A DNA stretch of 64,000 bases from an uncultured bacterium (GCA_900553895.1 USFB01000007.1:14345-78344); one strand, 5' to 3'; shown: positions 51,339-60,609, numbered from the stretch's first letter. The notes: a model not told the origin generated them from the sequence alone. Program-made: numbers and translations.

Positions 51339-53051
51339 CTAAACAATTGCACCATGACTTGCATCTTGAACAGTTCTTGAATATTTACCCAAATAACCTT
51401 TAGCTTTTGTGACAAACGGTTTTAGATTATTTCTTCTTTCTTCCAATTCTTCATCAGGCACAAGCAAATCTAAAGTTCTGTTGTTAATATCAATTTTTAT
51501 TTTATCACCGTCTTTAATCAATGCAATTACGCCACCATTAGCAGCTTCGGGACAAATATGTCCGACACAAATACCTCGTGTTCCACCGGAAAAACGTCCG
51601 TCCGTAATCAACGCAGCCTTTGTACCTAAACCTTTTCCTACAAGTAATGACGTAGGTGCTAGCATTTCACGCATGCCGGGACCGCCTTTTGGACCTTCAT
51701 ATCGAATAACTATTACATCACCTTCTTTGATTAAATCATTCTCTAAAGCCTTCATCGCGTCTTCTTCCGAATCAAAAGTTTTTGCTACACCTTCAAATTC
51801 GTAACAACTTTCATCAACAGCAGAAATCTTAATTACAGAACCTTCTGGCGCAATATTTCCTCGTAAAATTCCCAGCCCCGGTTTTGTTGTAAACGGTTCT
51901 GAATAAGGATGAATAATTGATTTATCAGAATAAACTCCTGTGAATTCTCTTGTCGCTTTAAATTCCGGAACACTTTTTATCAGCTCATCCACTACGGCTG
52001 GAATTCCGCCGGCTTGATGAAATGCAGTCATTGTTATGTTTGATGAAGGTTCAAGTTTTACAAATTGATGGATTTTGTGAGAAAGTTCGTCAAAGTCTTT
52101 AAGCGAAACTGTTTGAGGGGTTTCTTGATAAGCCCCCTCCCTAGCCATCCCCTGTGGAGAGGGTTGGGGTGAGGTGTCAGCCAACGTAGAGGCTTCACCC
52201 AACCCTGCAGCATTTGCTAAAGCCAAAATATGTAAGAACGAATTTGTAGAACCGCCCATACCTAAATCCGCAATAATCATATTTCTTAAACTATCTCTTG
52301 TAATTATATCTAAAGGCTTGATATCTTTTCTAACCCAATCAACGATTTGCATCCCGCTTTCAAATGCAATTCTGCGTTTTTGAGAAGAAACTGCTGCTGC
52401 TGTCGCACAATAAGGAAGGCTCATTCCTAAAACTTCCGTTAAGCAAGCCATTGTGTTTGCGGTATACAAACCTTGACAAGCACCTGCAGAAGGACAAGAA
52501 GCCTCTTCCAGTTCTAATAATCTTTGCTCTGTTATTTCGCCGTTTCTATATTTGCCGATAGCTTCAAACGCACCTTTAATCATTGTTAATTTTTCACAAC
52601 GGCTTTCACCATCAAGCATTGGACCTGCTGTTACAATGATTGTAGGAATATTTATCCTTGCAGCTGCTATAAGCATACCCGGAGTAATTTTATCACAATT
52701 TGAAAGCAATACTAAACCGTCTAATTGATGCGCATTTGCAACGGTTTCAACACAATCAGCGATTAAATCTCTTGAAGGAAGTGAATATTGCATGCCGGAA
52801 TGTCCCATTGCTATTCCGTCACAAACCGCAGGCACACCAAATATAAATGCTTGACCGCCGTTTGAGTGAATACCTTTTTCAATTTGGCGTTCTAAATCAC
52901 GCATTCCTATGTGCCCCGGAACTAAGTCTGAAAACGAACTTGCAATTCCTATAAATGGAGATTCCATATTTTTCTTAGAAACTCCTGTAGCCATCAAAAG
53001 ACTTCTGTGCGGTGTTCTTGCAATACCTTTTTTTATATTATCACTTCTCAT
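51339..53051 (-). CDS. ilvD: dihydroxy-acid dehydratase with an in-frame repeat insertion
   Basis: A 570-residue IlvD, which converts 2,3-dihydroxy acids to 2-keto acids in valine, leucine and isoleucine synthesis. Motifs: LSNCDKITPGML (Fe-S Cys about 119), SCPSAGACQGLYTANTMACL (Cys 192), GMGGSTNSFLHILALA, AGGIPAVVDEL, GPKGGPGMREML and DGRFSGGTRGICVGH. Residues about 285-315 (EASTLADTSPQPSPQGMARE-like) match nothing in the family and are encoded by a copy of the interspersed G/C-rich repeat. They sit in a loop just before VSLKDFDELSHKI, so the enzyme may remain active. AAAGGG precedes the start. No other ilv genes are nearby. Confidence 0.95.
   Translation of the reverse strand: MRSDNIKKGIARTPHRSLLMATGVSKKNMESPFIGIASSFSDLVPGHIGMRDLERQIEKGIHSNGGQAFIFGVPAVCDGIAMGHSGMQYSLPSRDLIADCVETVANAHQLDGLVLLSNCDKITPGMLIAAARINIPTIIVTAGPMLDGESRCEKLTMIKGAFEAIGKYRNGEITEQRLLELEEASCPSAGACQGLYTANTMACLTEVLGMSLPYCATAAAVSSQKRRIAFESGMQIVDWVRKDIKPLDIITRDSLRNMIIADLGMGGSTNSFLHILALANAAGLGEASTLADTSPQPSPQGMAREGAYQETPQTVSLKDFDELSHKIHQFVKLEPSSNITMTAFHQAGGIPAVVDELIKSVPEFKATREFTGVYSDKSIIHPYSEPFTTKPGLGILRGNIAPEGSVIKISAVDESCYEFEGVAKTFDSEEDAMKALENDLIKEGDVIVIRYEGPKGGPGMREMLAPTSLLVGKGLGTKAALITDGRFSGGTRGICVGHICPEAANGGVIALIKDGDKIKIDINNRTLDLLVPDEELEERRNNLKPFVTKAKGYLGKYSRTVQDASHGAIV
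52128..52190. repeat. interspersed repeat inserted in the ilvD coding sequence
   Basis: ATAAGCCCCCTCCCTAGCC matches, on the other strand, GGCTAGGGTGGGGGCTTAT in the right arm of the 63.0-63.6 kb element. It continues ATCCCCTGTGGAGAGGGTTG. The reading frame stays open through it. Confidence 0.8.
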
Positions 53052-53140
53052 AATAAAAACCCTTTCGTATTGATTTTATCACGAAAGGGGAATGATTTTT
53101 AAGAAAATTTATAAGGTTAGATAATTAAAATAATTTTTTA

Positions 53141-54478
53141 TTAAGCAACTGCATTGTATGAACTGATTACATTTTGCAAAGCTTGAGCAACTTTTGGATC
53201 AAGTTTTTTATCATCTTGTGCTTGTTGAGCTGTCAATTGAAGCAATTGAGCTTGACCTTGAGCAGTCTTTTTCATATTGTCTACTTCAAGTTTTGAGCCA
53301 ACATCTTCGCCAACCAATTTCTTTGTTAGTTTACCCATTGCCCAAGTACCGATTGAACCGCCAACCAAGCCTGCAACTGCACCGATTGCTGTACCTAAGC
53401 CAGGGCAGAATGTTGTTCCTACTGCTGCACCTATTTTAGCCCCTGCTGCTGCGCCAACTGCTTCACCAACTGTCCAACCAACGATTGAACCTGCAGCTTT
53501 TACAGATGTTTGACCTAATTGTTTAGCACCTGTTTTGTTGTCTTTAGAAAATGCGGATTTAATTTTGCCGAAATCCATCAAGAATTCCATAGCTGCGAAG
53601 AATCCGCCACCTTTAATACCTTGAGATTTAAAGCCTTTTTTAATTGCTTCGCCATATCCGGTAACAGCTTTTTCTGCTAATTTTTTATCAACGGCAGATT
53701 TCACTGCTGTATCTGTTGTCATTTTAGCGATGTCAGGATTAGTTTTACCAATTAGACTTCTCCAAGCTTGTGGAATAACGCCTGTCTTAGAGCTTGTAGC
53801 TACTCTGATTTTTTCGGTAACTTTTGCAATTTGTTCTTTATTACCTGATTTTAAAGCAGTTTCCATTTCTTTTTTCAAAGCATCATAAGTTGTTTTATCT
53901 AATCTCTTTTTGAACAAAGGAGCAAAACGCCATTTTGAAGCACCTTCCAACTTGTGCATTTTATGATAAGCATCACGAACTACAGCGTTTGTTTCAGGAT
54001 TGTTCCATAATTTACCTAAGTCAGATTTTTTGTCTTTTACTCCTGCAAACATTTTTTCTACTGCACCTAATGAACTTAGTGATGCAAACGGATGAGCAAT
54101 AAATCTTGTGTTATTAACCAATGCAAATGCTGCACCACCACCTGCTGCACCTAACAAAGATTCGCTTGGTTCCATACCTTTTAAATAGTATTTTCCAAGA
54201 GTATCTATATCTCTGCTAGAAGCACCAAAACCTGTTTGTGAAGCTTGTTGTGCATCTGAAGTTGTTGAAGCTCCACCTACATTTCCCAAACCATAATTTT
54301 GATCGTATTGGTTATTCCAAATTGATTGATTATTATAACCAAAAGGTGTTTGATAATTCCAAGAGGTATTGTTTGCCATATAGCCGTTTGAAAAGCTTGG
54401 GCAATTAGGATTAACGCCGGATGCTCCGCCGTATAGCATATATTCCATATTCGCAAGTGAATTAATTGGAGATACCAT
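53141..54478 (-). CDS. unknown protein with glycine-zipper hydrophobic region
   Basis: A 445-residue protein of no recognised family. The N-terminal 85 residues are Asn/Gln/Tyr/Gly-rich and disordered-looking (MANNTSWNYQTPFGYNNQSI). The middle is charged and helical. Residues about 325-395 form a Gly/Ala-rich zipper (GEAVGAAAGAKIGAAVGTTF; GAVAGLVGGSIGTWAMGKL) like those of membrane-inserting toxins, colicin-type or secreted effector proteins. The end is Gln-rich. No classical signal peptide. AAAAGG lies close before the ATG. A surface or secreted protein is possible. Confidence 0.75.
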   Translation of the reverse strand: MVSPINSLANMEYMLYGGASGVNPNCPSFSNGYMANNTSWNYQTPFGYNNQSIWNNQYDQNYGLGNVGGASTTSDAQQASQTGFGASSRDIDTLGKYYLKGMEPSESLLGAAGGGAAFALVNNTRFIAHPFASLSSLGAVEKMFAGVKDKKSDLGKLWNNPETNAVVRDAYHKMHKLEGASKWRFAPLFKKRLDKTTYDALKKEMETALKSGNKEQIAKVTEKIRVATSSKTGVIPQAWRSLIGKTNPDIAKMTTDTAVKSAVDKKLAEKAVTGYGEAIKKGFKSQGIKGGGFFAAMEFLMDFGKIKSAFSKDNKTGAKQLGQTSVKAAGSIVGWTVGEAVGAAAGAKIGAAVGTTFCPGLGTAIGAVAGLVGGSIGTWAMGKLTKKLVGEDVGSKLEVDNMKKTAQGQAQLLQLTAQQAQDDKKLDPKVAQALQNVISSYNAVA

Positions 54479-54957
54479 AACCTTTTCTACCTTTTTAAAT
54501 CTAACCTTATATATATAAAGTTATTCTCTCTCCAAAAATTGCTTTTTTGTAACAAATTGTTAAGAAGCTTTAACTTGTTTCTTCCCTCGGGGGATGGTGC
54601 TGAAGGCAGGAGAGGGTTTTTCTATAAAAATATATAATTTGCTAAAATCGTTTCGTTGGGCTGAAAGCCCAACTTACTAAATAGAATATATAGAACATAG
54701 AGCTTGGAGGTTGTGTTCAACATTTTTATTGAACACGATAAATATAGGAAATATAGAACATCATTCAAACGATAATGTAAAAAACGTTAGCGATTTCCAC
54801 CTTTTCTGCATTTGTCGTATTAGACGATAATTGTCCAAAACAACTTACGAACCAATGAAGATGGGAATCGCTATCGCTTTTCCCATCCTACACAAACGAC
54901 AATCGCGCCGCGAACGTGTAGCGATTAGTAGGTTGGGCTTTCAGCCCAACTGTGCAT
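54479..54957. repeat. non-coding region with several repeat families
   Basis: It contains a CCCTCGGGGGATGG...GGAGAGGG repeat (about 54586-54617). Two copies of GTTGGGCTGAAAGCCCAAC lie in opposite orientation at 54655-54677 and 54928-54950, flanking about 250 bp. Between them are GATGGGAATCGCTATCGCTT / TTCCCATCC and ACGACAATCGCGCCGCGAAC, the latter shared with the 63.1-kb and 63.45-kb element. No gene is seen. Confidence 0.7.
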
Positions 54958-55488
54958 TTATACATACCCAATATAAGGCAAATTACGATAATATCCATCG
55001 TAATCCAAGCCATAACCTACAAGAAATTTATCATCAATTTCAAAACAGTAATAATCTGCATCAATTTCGACTTCACGTTTAACTTTTTTATCCAATAACG
55101 AACAAAAATTCAAACTTTTTACTTTAAAGTTATGATTAATAAAATCTACTAAAAATTTTGCGGTATGACCTGTATCAATAATATCTTCCACGATTAAAAC
55201 ATTTTTACCGTTCAAATCAGGTAAAGAAATGTCAACTGCATTCACTCTTCCTGTTGACGTAAAACCTGAACCATAGCTTGAAAGTCTTATAAATTCCATT
55301 CTCAGAGGCATTTTTAAATGTTTTGATAAATCTACCATAAACATCACAGAACCCTTTAAAACACAAATCAAATAAAGTTCTTCTTGTCCGTAAACTTTAT
55401 TCAATTTAGCACCTAAATTCTTTATTCCGTTCTGAATTTCTTCTTCACTGAACAAAACTTTTAAATCATTCTCGGTTATCATTTTCAT
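54958..55488 (-). CDS. hpt: hypoxanthine phosphoribosyltransferase
   Basis: A 176-residue purine salvage enzyme converting hypoxanthine or guanine to IMP or GMP with PRPP. The PRPP loop is VLIVEDIIDTGHTAKF (about 98-113); LYLICVLKGSVMFM and the VDFINHNFKVKSLNFCSL and DKFLVGYGLDYD segments match the family. It is the last gene of a six-gene minus-strand operon and follows tilS, a pairing seen in many bacteria. GAGGT lies upstream. Confidence 0.96.
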   Translation of the reverse strand: MKMITENDLKVLFSEEEIQNGIKNLGAKLNKVYGQEELYLICVLKGSVMFMVDLSKHLKMPLRMEFIRLSSYGSGFTSTGRVNAVDISLPDLNGKNVLIVEDIIDTGHTAKFLVDFINHNFKVKSLNFCSLLDKKVKREVEIDADYYCFEIDDKFLVGYGLDYDGYYRNLPYIGYV

Positions 55489-55489
55489 C

Positions 55490-56845
55490 TTAATTTACCT
55501 CTAAAACGTGCGTCGGATTAATTTTAACACCAATTTTATTGCTTATACCTACACCAAAAACCCATAAAACTTCTTCTTCATTACATAAAAGCATGATTTT
55601 ATCGCGGTTATGTCTTGGAACACCTTTAGAATTCAAATATTTTTTTAACTTCATTGTACCTGACATTCCAAACGGGCTTATTATATCACCATCTTTTCTA
55701 TAACGCAGTGTGAGCGGGAATTTTACCTTTGATAAATCTACATAAGCAAAATTTGATGTTGATTCAGGAAACACAAAAAATTCCTTCTCTTCAAAATTCT
55801 TAATTGTTAAAGTTTTATCTCCAAATTGATATTCACCTTCACCATCAACGGAAATTTTTACATCTTTATTTTCTTCATCTACTTGTTTTCTGCGAGGTAT
55901 CGGTTCAACAATTTTATCATCCGCATAAAGCCAAAGAGCAGTTGCAAGTGATTTTGTCGTACCATTTTTTTGCATAATATTAGTTTCTAAAAACTCATAA
56001 AGTTCATTAATTTTTTTAAAATCATAATCTAAATCAAGCATTTGTACATATTCATGCAAAAATCTTAATTTTGCAGGCTTAATAAGTTTTCTATATTCCG
56101 AAGAAATGATTTTATCACCGTCAAAAACTTTACCTCTTAAAGGTTTTAAATATTCTTCAATAATTTCATTGTCACTATTTGCATTTACAGCTAAAATATT
56201 CAACGCATCTTTTACATTTTCATTAATTTTTTCTAATGTCGGAATAACATTCAGCCTTAAATAATTACGTTTATAAGCTGTATTTGAGTTTGAAGAATCA
56301 TTATTCGGAGAAAGATTGTGTTCATTGCAATAATCAACAATCTCAACCCTTTTTGTTTTTAATAATGGTCGATAAAAATATTTTCTTCTTTCTGAAATAC
56401 CTTTTAAACCAACAATACCCGTACCTTTAATAATGCGATATAAAACAGTTTCTGCGTTATCATCTTTGTTATGAGCCGTAAAAACAGCATCCGCGTCAAA
56501 TTCTTCAAACGCTTCTTCAAAAAATTCATAACGAGCAATTCTCGCATCATTTTCAGTTTTCTTTAAACCTTTTGGCGCTTCTTTTAGGTAAAACTCAAAC
56601 CCTTTACTGCTTGCAAAAATTCTGCAAATTTCTTGTTCTCTTAAAGATTCTTCACCTCGCCAATTATGATTAAAATGCGCTGCAACAACAGTCATTTCTA
56701 AAAAATCAGGCAATTGCTTTAATTCTGATAAAATATTTAAAAGACACATGGAATCATAACCTCCCGAGAAACCAACAATAATTGTTTTGTCTTGAAGATT
56801 ATATTTTGTAATAAAATCCGCAACCCTTTGGGTTACCGCATCCAT
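55490..56845 (-). CDS. tilS: tRNA(Ile)-lysidine synthase
   Basis: A 451-residue ATP-dependent enzyme that puts lysine on C34 of tRNA-Ile (CAU) so that it reads AUA. The PP-loop is VGFSGGYDSMCLLN (SGGxDS, about 24-37), followed by AAHFNHNWRGEES and TAHNKDDNAETVLYRI (about 120), and RYKRDG-like RYRKDGDIISPFG in the C-terminal domain. It has a central TilS substrate-binding domain and the C-terminal domain, so it is full length. Confidence 0.95.
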   Translation of the reverse strand: MDAVTQRVADFITKYNLQDKTIIVGFSGGYDSMCLLNILSELKQLPDFLEMTVVAAHFNHNWRGEESLREQEICRIFASSKGFEFYLKEAPKGLKKTENDARIARYEFFEEAFEEFDADAVFTAHNKDDNAETVLYRIIKGTGIVGLKGISERRKYFYRPLLKTKRVEIVDYCNEHNLSPNNDSSNSNTAYKRNYLRLNVIPTLEKINENVKDALNILAVNANSDNEIIEEYLKPLRGKVFDGDKIISSEYRKLIKPAKLRFLHEYVQMLDLDYDFKKINELYEFLETNIMQKNGTTKSLATALWLYADDKIVEPIPRRKQVDEENKDVKISVDGEGEYQFGDKTLTIKNFEEKEFFVFPESTSNFAYVDLSKVKFPLTLRYRKDGDIISPFGMSGTMKLKKYLNSKGVPRHNRDKIMLLCNEEEVLWVFGVGISNKIGVKINPTHVLEVN

Positions 56846-56851
56846 ACGTAA

Positions 56852-58201
56852 TTACCCCATTCTTCTAATTTTTGCCTGAATACCGTGTTTAATTTCAACC
56901 GCATCAACCCCTAATTGGTCAAGAACTTTCATTGCCAAAGAATCAGGTTCTTCCGTAATAGCGATAAGTAAATCAACGGCTTCAATTTTTTGTTTGTTAG
57001 ATTTTTTAGCTAAAAGCCAAGCGCGTTCTAAAACTTTTTTTGCACGATTTGTAAAAACAATTTCTTTATCAAAATATTCGTTACCGTACCCTACAAGTCC
57101 TTCAACAACAAGTCTTGCGTCTTTCATATTGATTTCTAAATCATTAAGAACTTCAAACGCAATGCTTGTGCCTTCTGCAATAACTCCAAGCAAGAACATT
57201 TCAGTCCCCACAACATTTCTGCCAATTCTTCTAGCTTCTTCTTTTGCAAGCTTCATAATTGTAAGAACTTCCGGCATCTGCTTCTCAATCGGCTTCAATA
57301 TATCTTCTGATAGCTTTTCAGAATTTATACCTAATGACTTAATCACATCATAAGCTAAGCCTTTTTTGTTCTTCAAAACGCTTAGAACTATATGTTCAGG
57401 TGTGATAACTGAAGAGCCTAGTTCTTTTGCGGTTTGTAAAGCTGAATTCATCATAAAAAATGCATTCGGTGTAAATATAATTTTCTTATCTTCATATTCT
57501 GCTTGTCTTGATTGTTGTTCTGCAAGCTTTTGTTCAAAATTTTGCGCATTTAAACCAAACTTATTAATAGTTTGAATAAGTTCAGGACTTGCATTTTCTA
57601 AAATCGAAGCCATTATCTGTTCCGTACCCAAAATTTCATAACCTGCTGCAGATAATTTTGAAACAGCACCCTCTAAAACTCCTGACAAAGCTTCGCCTTC
57701 ATAAACAGCTTCAAAACTGCTTTTCTTTTCATCTTCATCAATTGCCTCAGGATGTTCTAAACGCTTAATTTTCTTTTCTACAAGCTTTGCCAAAATATCT
57801 TTTGAGTTGTATGTATTGAAATCAAAACTCGATAAAATAGTCTGAATATTAGAGTTCTTGTCATTCAAAACTGACAAAAACAGATGTTCAAAAAGAATAT
57901 TATTGTTTCCTGATTTGTTTGCCAAATCAAGAGTATGCTTCAAGATTTCTTTGAAAGAGTGGCTAAAAGGAATGTTTTCAACGTTTTTAGAAGTTTTGAT
58001 AATATACTTATCAACTTCTTTTGCCATTGCTTCAGGTGTCACTCCATACATCCTAAAAAGCTTTAAAGATACGCCTTTTGCTTCATTCACAAGTGCAAGC
58101 AACAAGTGTTCGGGCTTAACTTCTGAACAACCCATTTCTTTTGCAAGTCTTTGCGCTTCGCTTACTACATTAACCGCTCTTTCAGTGAATCTTTCAAACA
58201 A
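56852..58201 (-). CDS. protein of three tandem Clp_N domains without AAA+ modules
   Basis: A 449-residue protein starting MFERFTERAVNVVSEAQRLA, exactly like a ClpC N-terminus, but with no Walker A or B anywhere. Six four-helix Clp repeats can be followed: about 1-73, 74-150, 165-235, 245-310, 312-375 and 378-449. Examples are KPEHLLLALVNEAKGVSLKL, TPEHIVLSVLKNKKGLAYDV, GTEMFLLGVIAEGTSIAFEV and KIEAVDLLIAITEEPDSLAM. So it equals three Clp_N substrate/adaptor domains in a row. Plant and cyanobacterial ClpT-type proteins are single Clp_N proteins tied to the Clp protease; this could be an adaptor or decoy for ClpC/ClpP, but that is inference. Its neighbours are tilS and a DUF1292 gene. Confidence 0.88.
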   Translation of the reverse strand: MFERFTERAVNVVSEAQRLAKEMGCSEVKPEHLLLALVNEAKGVSLKLFRMYGVTPEAMAKEVDKYIIKTSKNVENIPFSHSFKEILKHTLDLANKSGNNNILFEHLFLSVLNDKNSNIQTILSSFDFNTYNSKDILAKLVEKKIKRLEHPEAIDEDEKKSSFEAVYEGEALSGVLEGAVSKLSAAGYEILGTEQIMASILENASPELIQTINKFGLNAQNFEQKLAEQQSRQAEYEDKKIIFTPNAFFMMNSALQTAKELGSSVITPEHIVLSVLKNKKGLAYDVIKSLGINSEKLSEDILKPIEKQMPEVLTIMKLAKEEARRIGRNVVGTEMFLLGVIAEGTSIAFEVLNDLEINMKDARLVVEGLVGYGNEYFDKEIVFTNRAKKVLERAWLLAKKSNKQKIEAVDLLIAITEEPDSLAMKVLDQLGVDAVEIKHGIQAKIRRMG

Positions 58202-58203
58202 AA

Positions 58204-58491
58204 CTATTCTTCCTCGTCTTCTTCATCTTCTAATGATTCGATGTAGTTACAAACTCTGTTGAATTCATCTTCATCTTCTATGCTTTGGAAGTAACCTTCA
58301 GTATCTTCGTCTTCACCTTCTTCAACATATTCCATGATGATAACTTCTGCATCTTCATTTTCAGCATCTTCTAAAGGAAGCAACAAAGCATAAGTTTTGT
58401 CTTCAAAATCAATTACATCATAAATTTCACATTTTGTTGAAACGCCGTCTTCATCGGTAATTTCTACGTAGTTTTCTAATTCTTCACTCAT
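58204..58491 (-). CDS. DUF1292 family acidic small protein
   Basis: A 95-residue, very acidic protein with the DUF1292 core: ITDEDGVSTKCEIYDVIDFE, KTYALLLPLED and EVIIMEYVEEGED, ending in a Glu/Asp tail. Function unknown. In Firmicutes such a gene also sits beside yqgF. The ATG at 58491 is chosen because AGGGA lies 8 nt upstream; the one at 58497 is too close. Confidence 0.88.
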   Translation of the reverse strand: MSEELENYVEITDEDGVSTKCEIYDVIDFEDKTYALLLPLEDAENEDAEVIIMEYVEEGEDEDTEGYFQSIEDEDEFNRVCNYIESLEDEEDEEE

Positions 58492-58493
58492 AA

Positions 58494-58892
58494 TCATTTC
58501 CCTAAATATTGTTCTAGTATCACACAGGCACTTTCCATATCGACAAGTCCCTTATTTTTTCTGAAATCTATTTTCCTACTACGAAGCCTTTCTTCTGCTT
58601 CTTCGGAAGTTAGTCTTTCATCTTCTAATATTATATCAAAACCAATTAATTTTTGTGAAAAATCTTGACAATCTTTTGCCTGCCCGCCAAAAGTTCCGTC
58701 CATGTTGATAGGAACACCTACAACAATTTTTTCAACGCGATTTTCTTTAGCAATTTTTACAATTGCTTCAACCGCTTTTTCTTCCGGAACTCTTGAAATA
58801 AAAGAATGTGGAGTTGCAATAACCTGCAAATAATCACTCAGCGCAATTCCAATTCTTTTTGTTCCGACATCAAGTGCCATTACTTTGTGCAT
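58494..58892 (-). CDS. yqgF: YqgF/RuvX family Holliday junction resolvase-like protein
   Basis: A 132-residue RNase H-fold nuclease: MALDVGTKRIGIALSD (catalytic Asp), VVGVPINMDGTFG, LEDERLTSEEAEERL and GLVDMESACVILEQYL (last Asp). Family members process pre-16S rRNA ends (E. coli YqgF) or resolve junctions. It starts on a one-base overlap (TAATG) with the unknown upstream gene, so they are co-translated. Confidence 0.94.
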   Translation of the reverse strand: MHKVMALDVGTKRIGIALSDYLQVIATPHSFISRVPEEKAVEAIVKIAKENRVEKIVVGVPINMDGTFGGQAKDCQDFSQKLIGFDIILEDERLTSEEAEERLRSRKIDFRKNKGLVDMESACVILEQYLGK

Positions 58893-60481
58893 TATTCAAC
58901 CCACCTTGCTTCAATACTTGATATTATCATATCGAGTTGCAAAAGCTGTAAATCGTCAGTTTTTGGCAACATTTTCTTTTCAAAAACATTTGCAGTTTTT
59001 CTTTGGTTCTTCAAAATATAACGTTTTCCAACATAATACTCATAAATGCTTTTTCTTATAATATTTGTCAAAAATGCGTAATTAGAGCCTAAAGAATAGA
59101 AGATTTCAGCCAATTCTTTGTCGCCTTTTAACATTCTTAAATACGCTGCAATATTAAATGTTATCAACTTATAAGCAAGCTCTTTTGCCGTATAAATACT
59201 GTCAAAATTATCCGCAATATATTTATCTAAATCCACATCAAAATTATTTGATTTGTATTCATTTGACAATTTATCAATAAATGCTTTAAAATCTTCTGAT
59301 GTAATTTCATCAAAGAACCAGTTTTGCACATAATCACTCAAACATAGTTTGTCTATATCTTTTTGATTAAGTTCGCGTTTCTCTAAATACAAATTAGGTT
59401 TTTCCGCTTCAATATCCAATAAAATACTTTGCCAACAAATAAACTCATAAGGAATTGGCTCATTGTTTGCGTGGGACCCCTCTTCTGCTTGTTCAATCAA
59501 ATATTTCGCAACGCTCGCGTTGATTTCATATTTTTCTTGATAATTATAAAATTTATCAACAATTTTGAAGAAATCACGTTCATTCATTGAATTAAATCCA
59601 AACGAATCCAAAATTCCATAACGAGGGTTTGTAACAATTGCCAAGAATTGCAAAGTGTGGTTTGCTCTGATTCTTGAGAACACAATACCAATGTTGCCAT
59701 GCCCGTCAGGGAAAGAAACATAAACCTTATAAGGCTTAGATTCTTTTAAAATACCTTTATAAAATTCTTCTGTATTATCAACGCGAATTCCTGACATTTT
59801 CAATTCAGAAACAGCTTTATTTATTCTGCCTTGCAAATCTTCAGACGCAAACTTCTTAGCACCTTCCAAAGCATGATATGCGAGCTGCGATTTTGAACGT
59901 CCCAAAATATCGAGCGCAGTATTGCCGACCTCTGTTCCTATATAGTACAAAAATACAGGTATTAAAATATTTGCTAAAGCGTCATTTGCATAATCTTCTT
60001 CTAAAGACTTAATCAAAATAATTTTGTCTTCATCACCAATTGCACTCATAAAATCCATAAAATCTATTTGTGCTTCGGGATTCATAATTGCAGTGTCTAA
60101 AAGTTGTTTTGTTTCTTTATTTATTAATTCATTAAACTGTTCAAAATAACCGCTTATTACATCATAATCAATTTTGTTACCCAAATCTTTAAGCATATTA
60201 AATGCAATCATTTTGATATGATCACCATATTCAGGGGCTTTTATAACATTCCATAATTCATTATTAAGGGTTTCTTTTTCAATTAATTCAGTTAATAACC
60301 AACAAATAATTAAAGCCTTTTGTTCTGACGCATTAATAAGTTCTTTTATTAAAATATCAAGAACAGTTTTCTTATCTTCAATCATCTTTAAATCAGTAAT
60401 TAATGATGAATTTGGTTGAGATGAAGTAGAAAGTGCTGAAATAGTAGCAAGTATTTCCGCCTTAATCTGAATTTTATTCAT
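58892..60481 (-). CDS. unknown helical protein, first gene of the yqgF-hpt operon
   Basis: A 529-residue cytoplasmic-looking protein. The first 240 residues are a run of helical pairs resembling HEAT-type repeats (KTVLDILIKELINASEQKAL; LANILIPVFLYYIGTEVGNT). The middle (about 255-300) has beta-rich sequence (KPYKVYVSFPDGHGNIGIVF) and the rest is helical. No catalytic motif is seen and I do not recognise the family. GAGGG lies 5 nt before the ATG. Being first in an operon with yqgF, DUF1292, Clp_N, tilS and hpt, it may have a housekeeping role in RNA or protein quality control. Confidence 0.8.
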   Translation of the reverse strand: MNKIQIKAEILATISALSTSSQPNSSLITDLKMIEDKKTVLDILIKELINASEQKALIICWLLTELIEKETLNNELWNVIKAPEYGDHIKMIAFNMLKDLGNKIDYDVISGYFEQFNELINKETKQLLDTAIMNPEAQIDFMDFMSAIGDEDKIILIKSLEEDYANDALANILIPVFLYYIGTEVGNTALDILGRSKSQLAYHALEGAKKFASEDLQGRINKAVSELKMSGIRVDNTEEFYKGILKESKPYKVYVSFPDGHGNIGIVFSRIRANHTLQFLAIVTNPRYGILDSFGFNSMNERDFFKIVDKFYNYQEKYEINASVAKYLIEQAEEGSHANNEPIPYEFICWQSILLDIEAEKPNLYLEKRELNQKDIDKLCLSDYVQNWFFDEITSEDFKAFIDKLSNEYKSNNFDVDLDKYIADNFDSIYTAKELAYKLITFNIAAYLRMLKGDKELAEIFYSLGSNYAFLTNIIRKSIYEYYVGKRYILKNQRKTANVFEKKMLPKTDDLQLLQLDMIISSIEARWVE

Positions 60482-60609
60482 AAAAACCCTCTTTTATCTT
60501 ATTTAAAAACTCTCTAACAAGCCAAAAAACCAACTCTTGTTATAAAGAATTGTACCTTAAAAAATTGCTTTTCGCAATCTTGCAATTCTGCAAAAAATAG
60601 AAATATATA

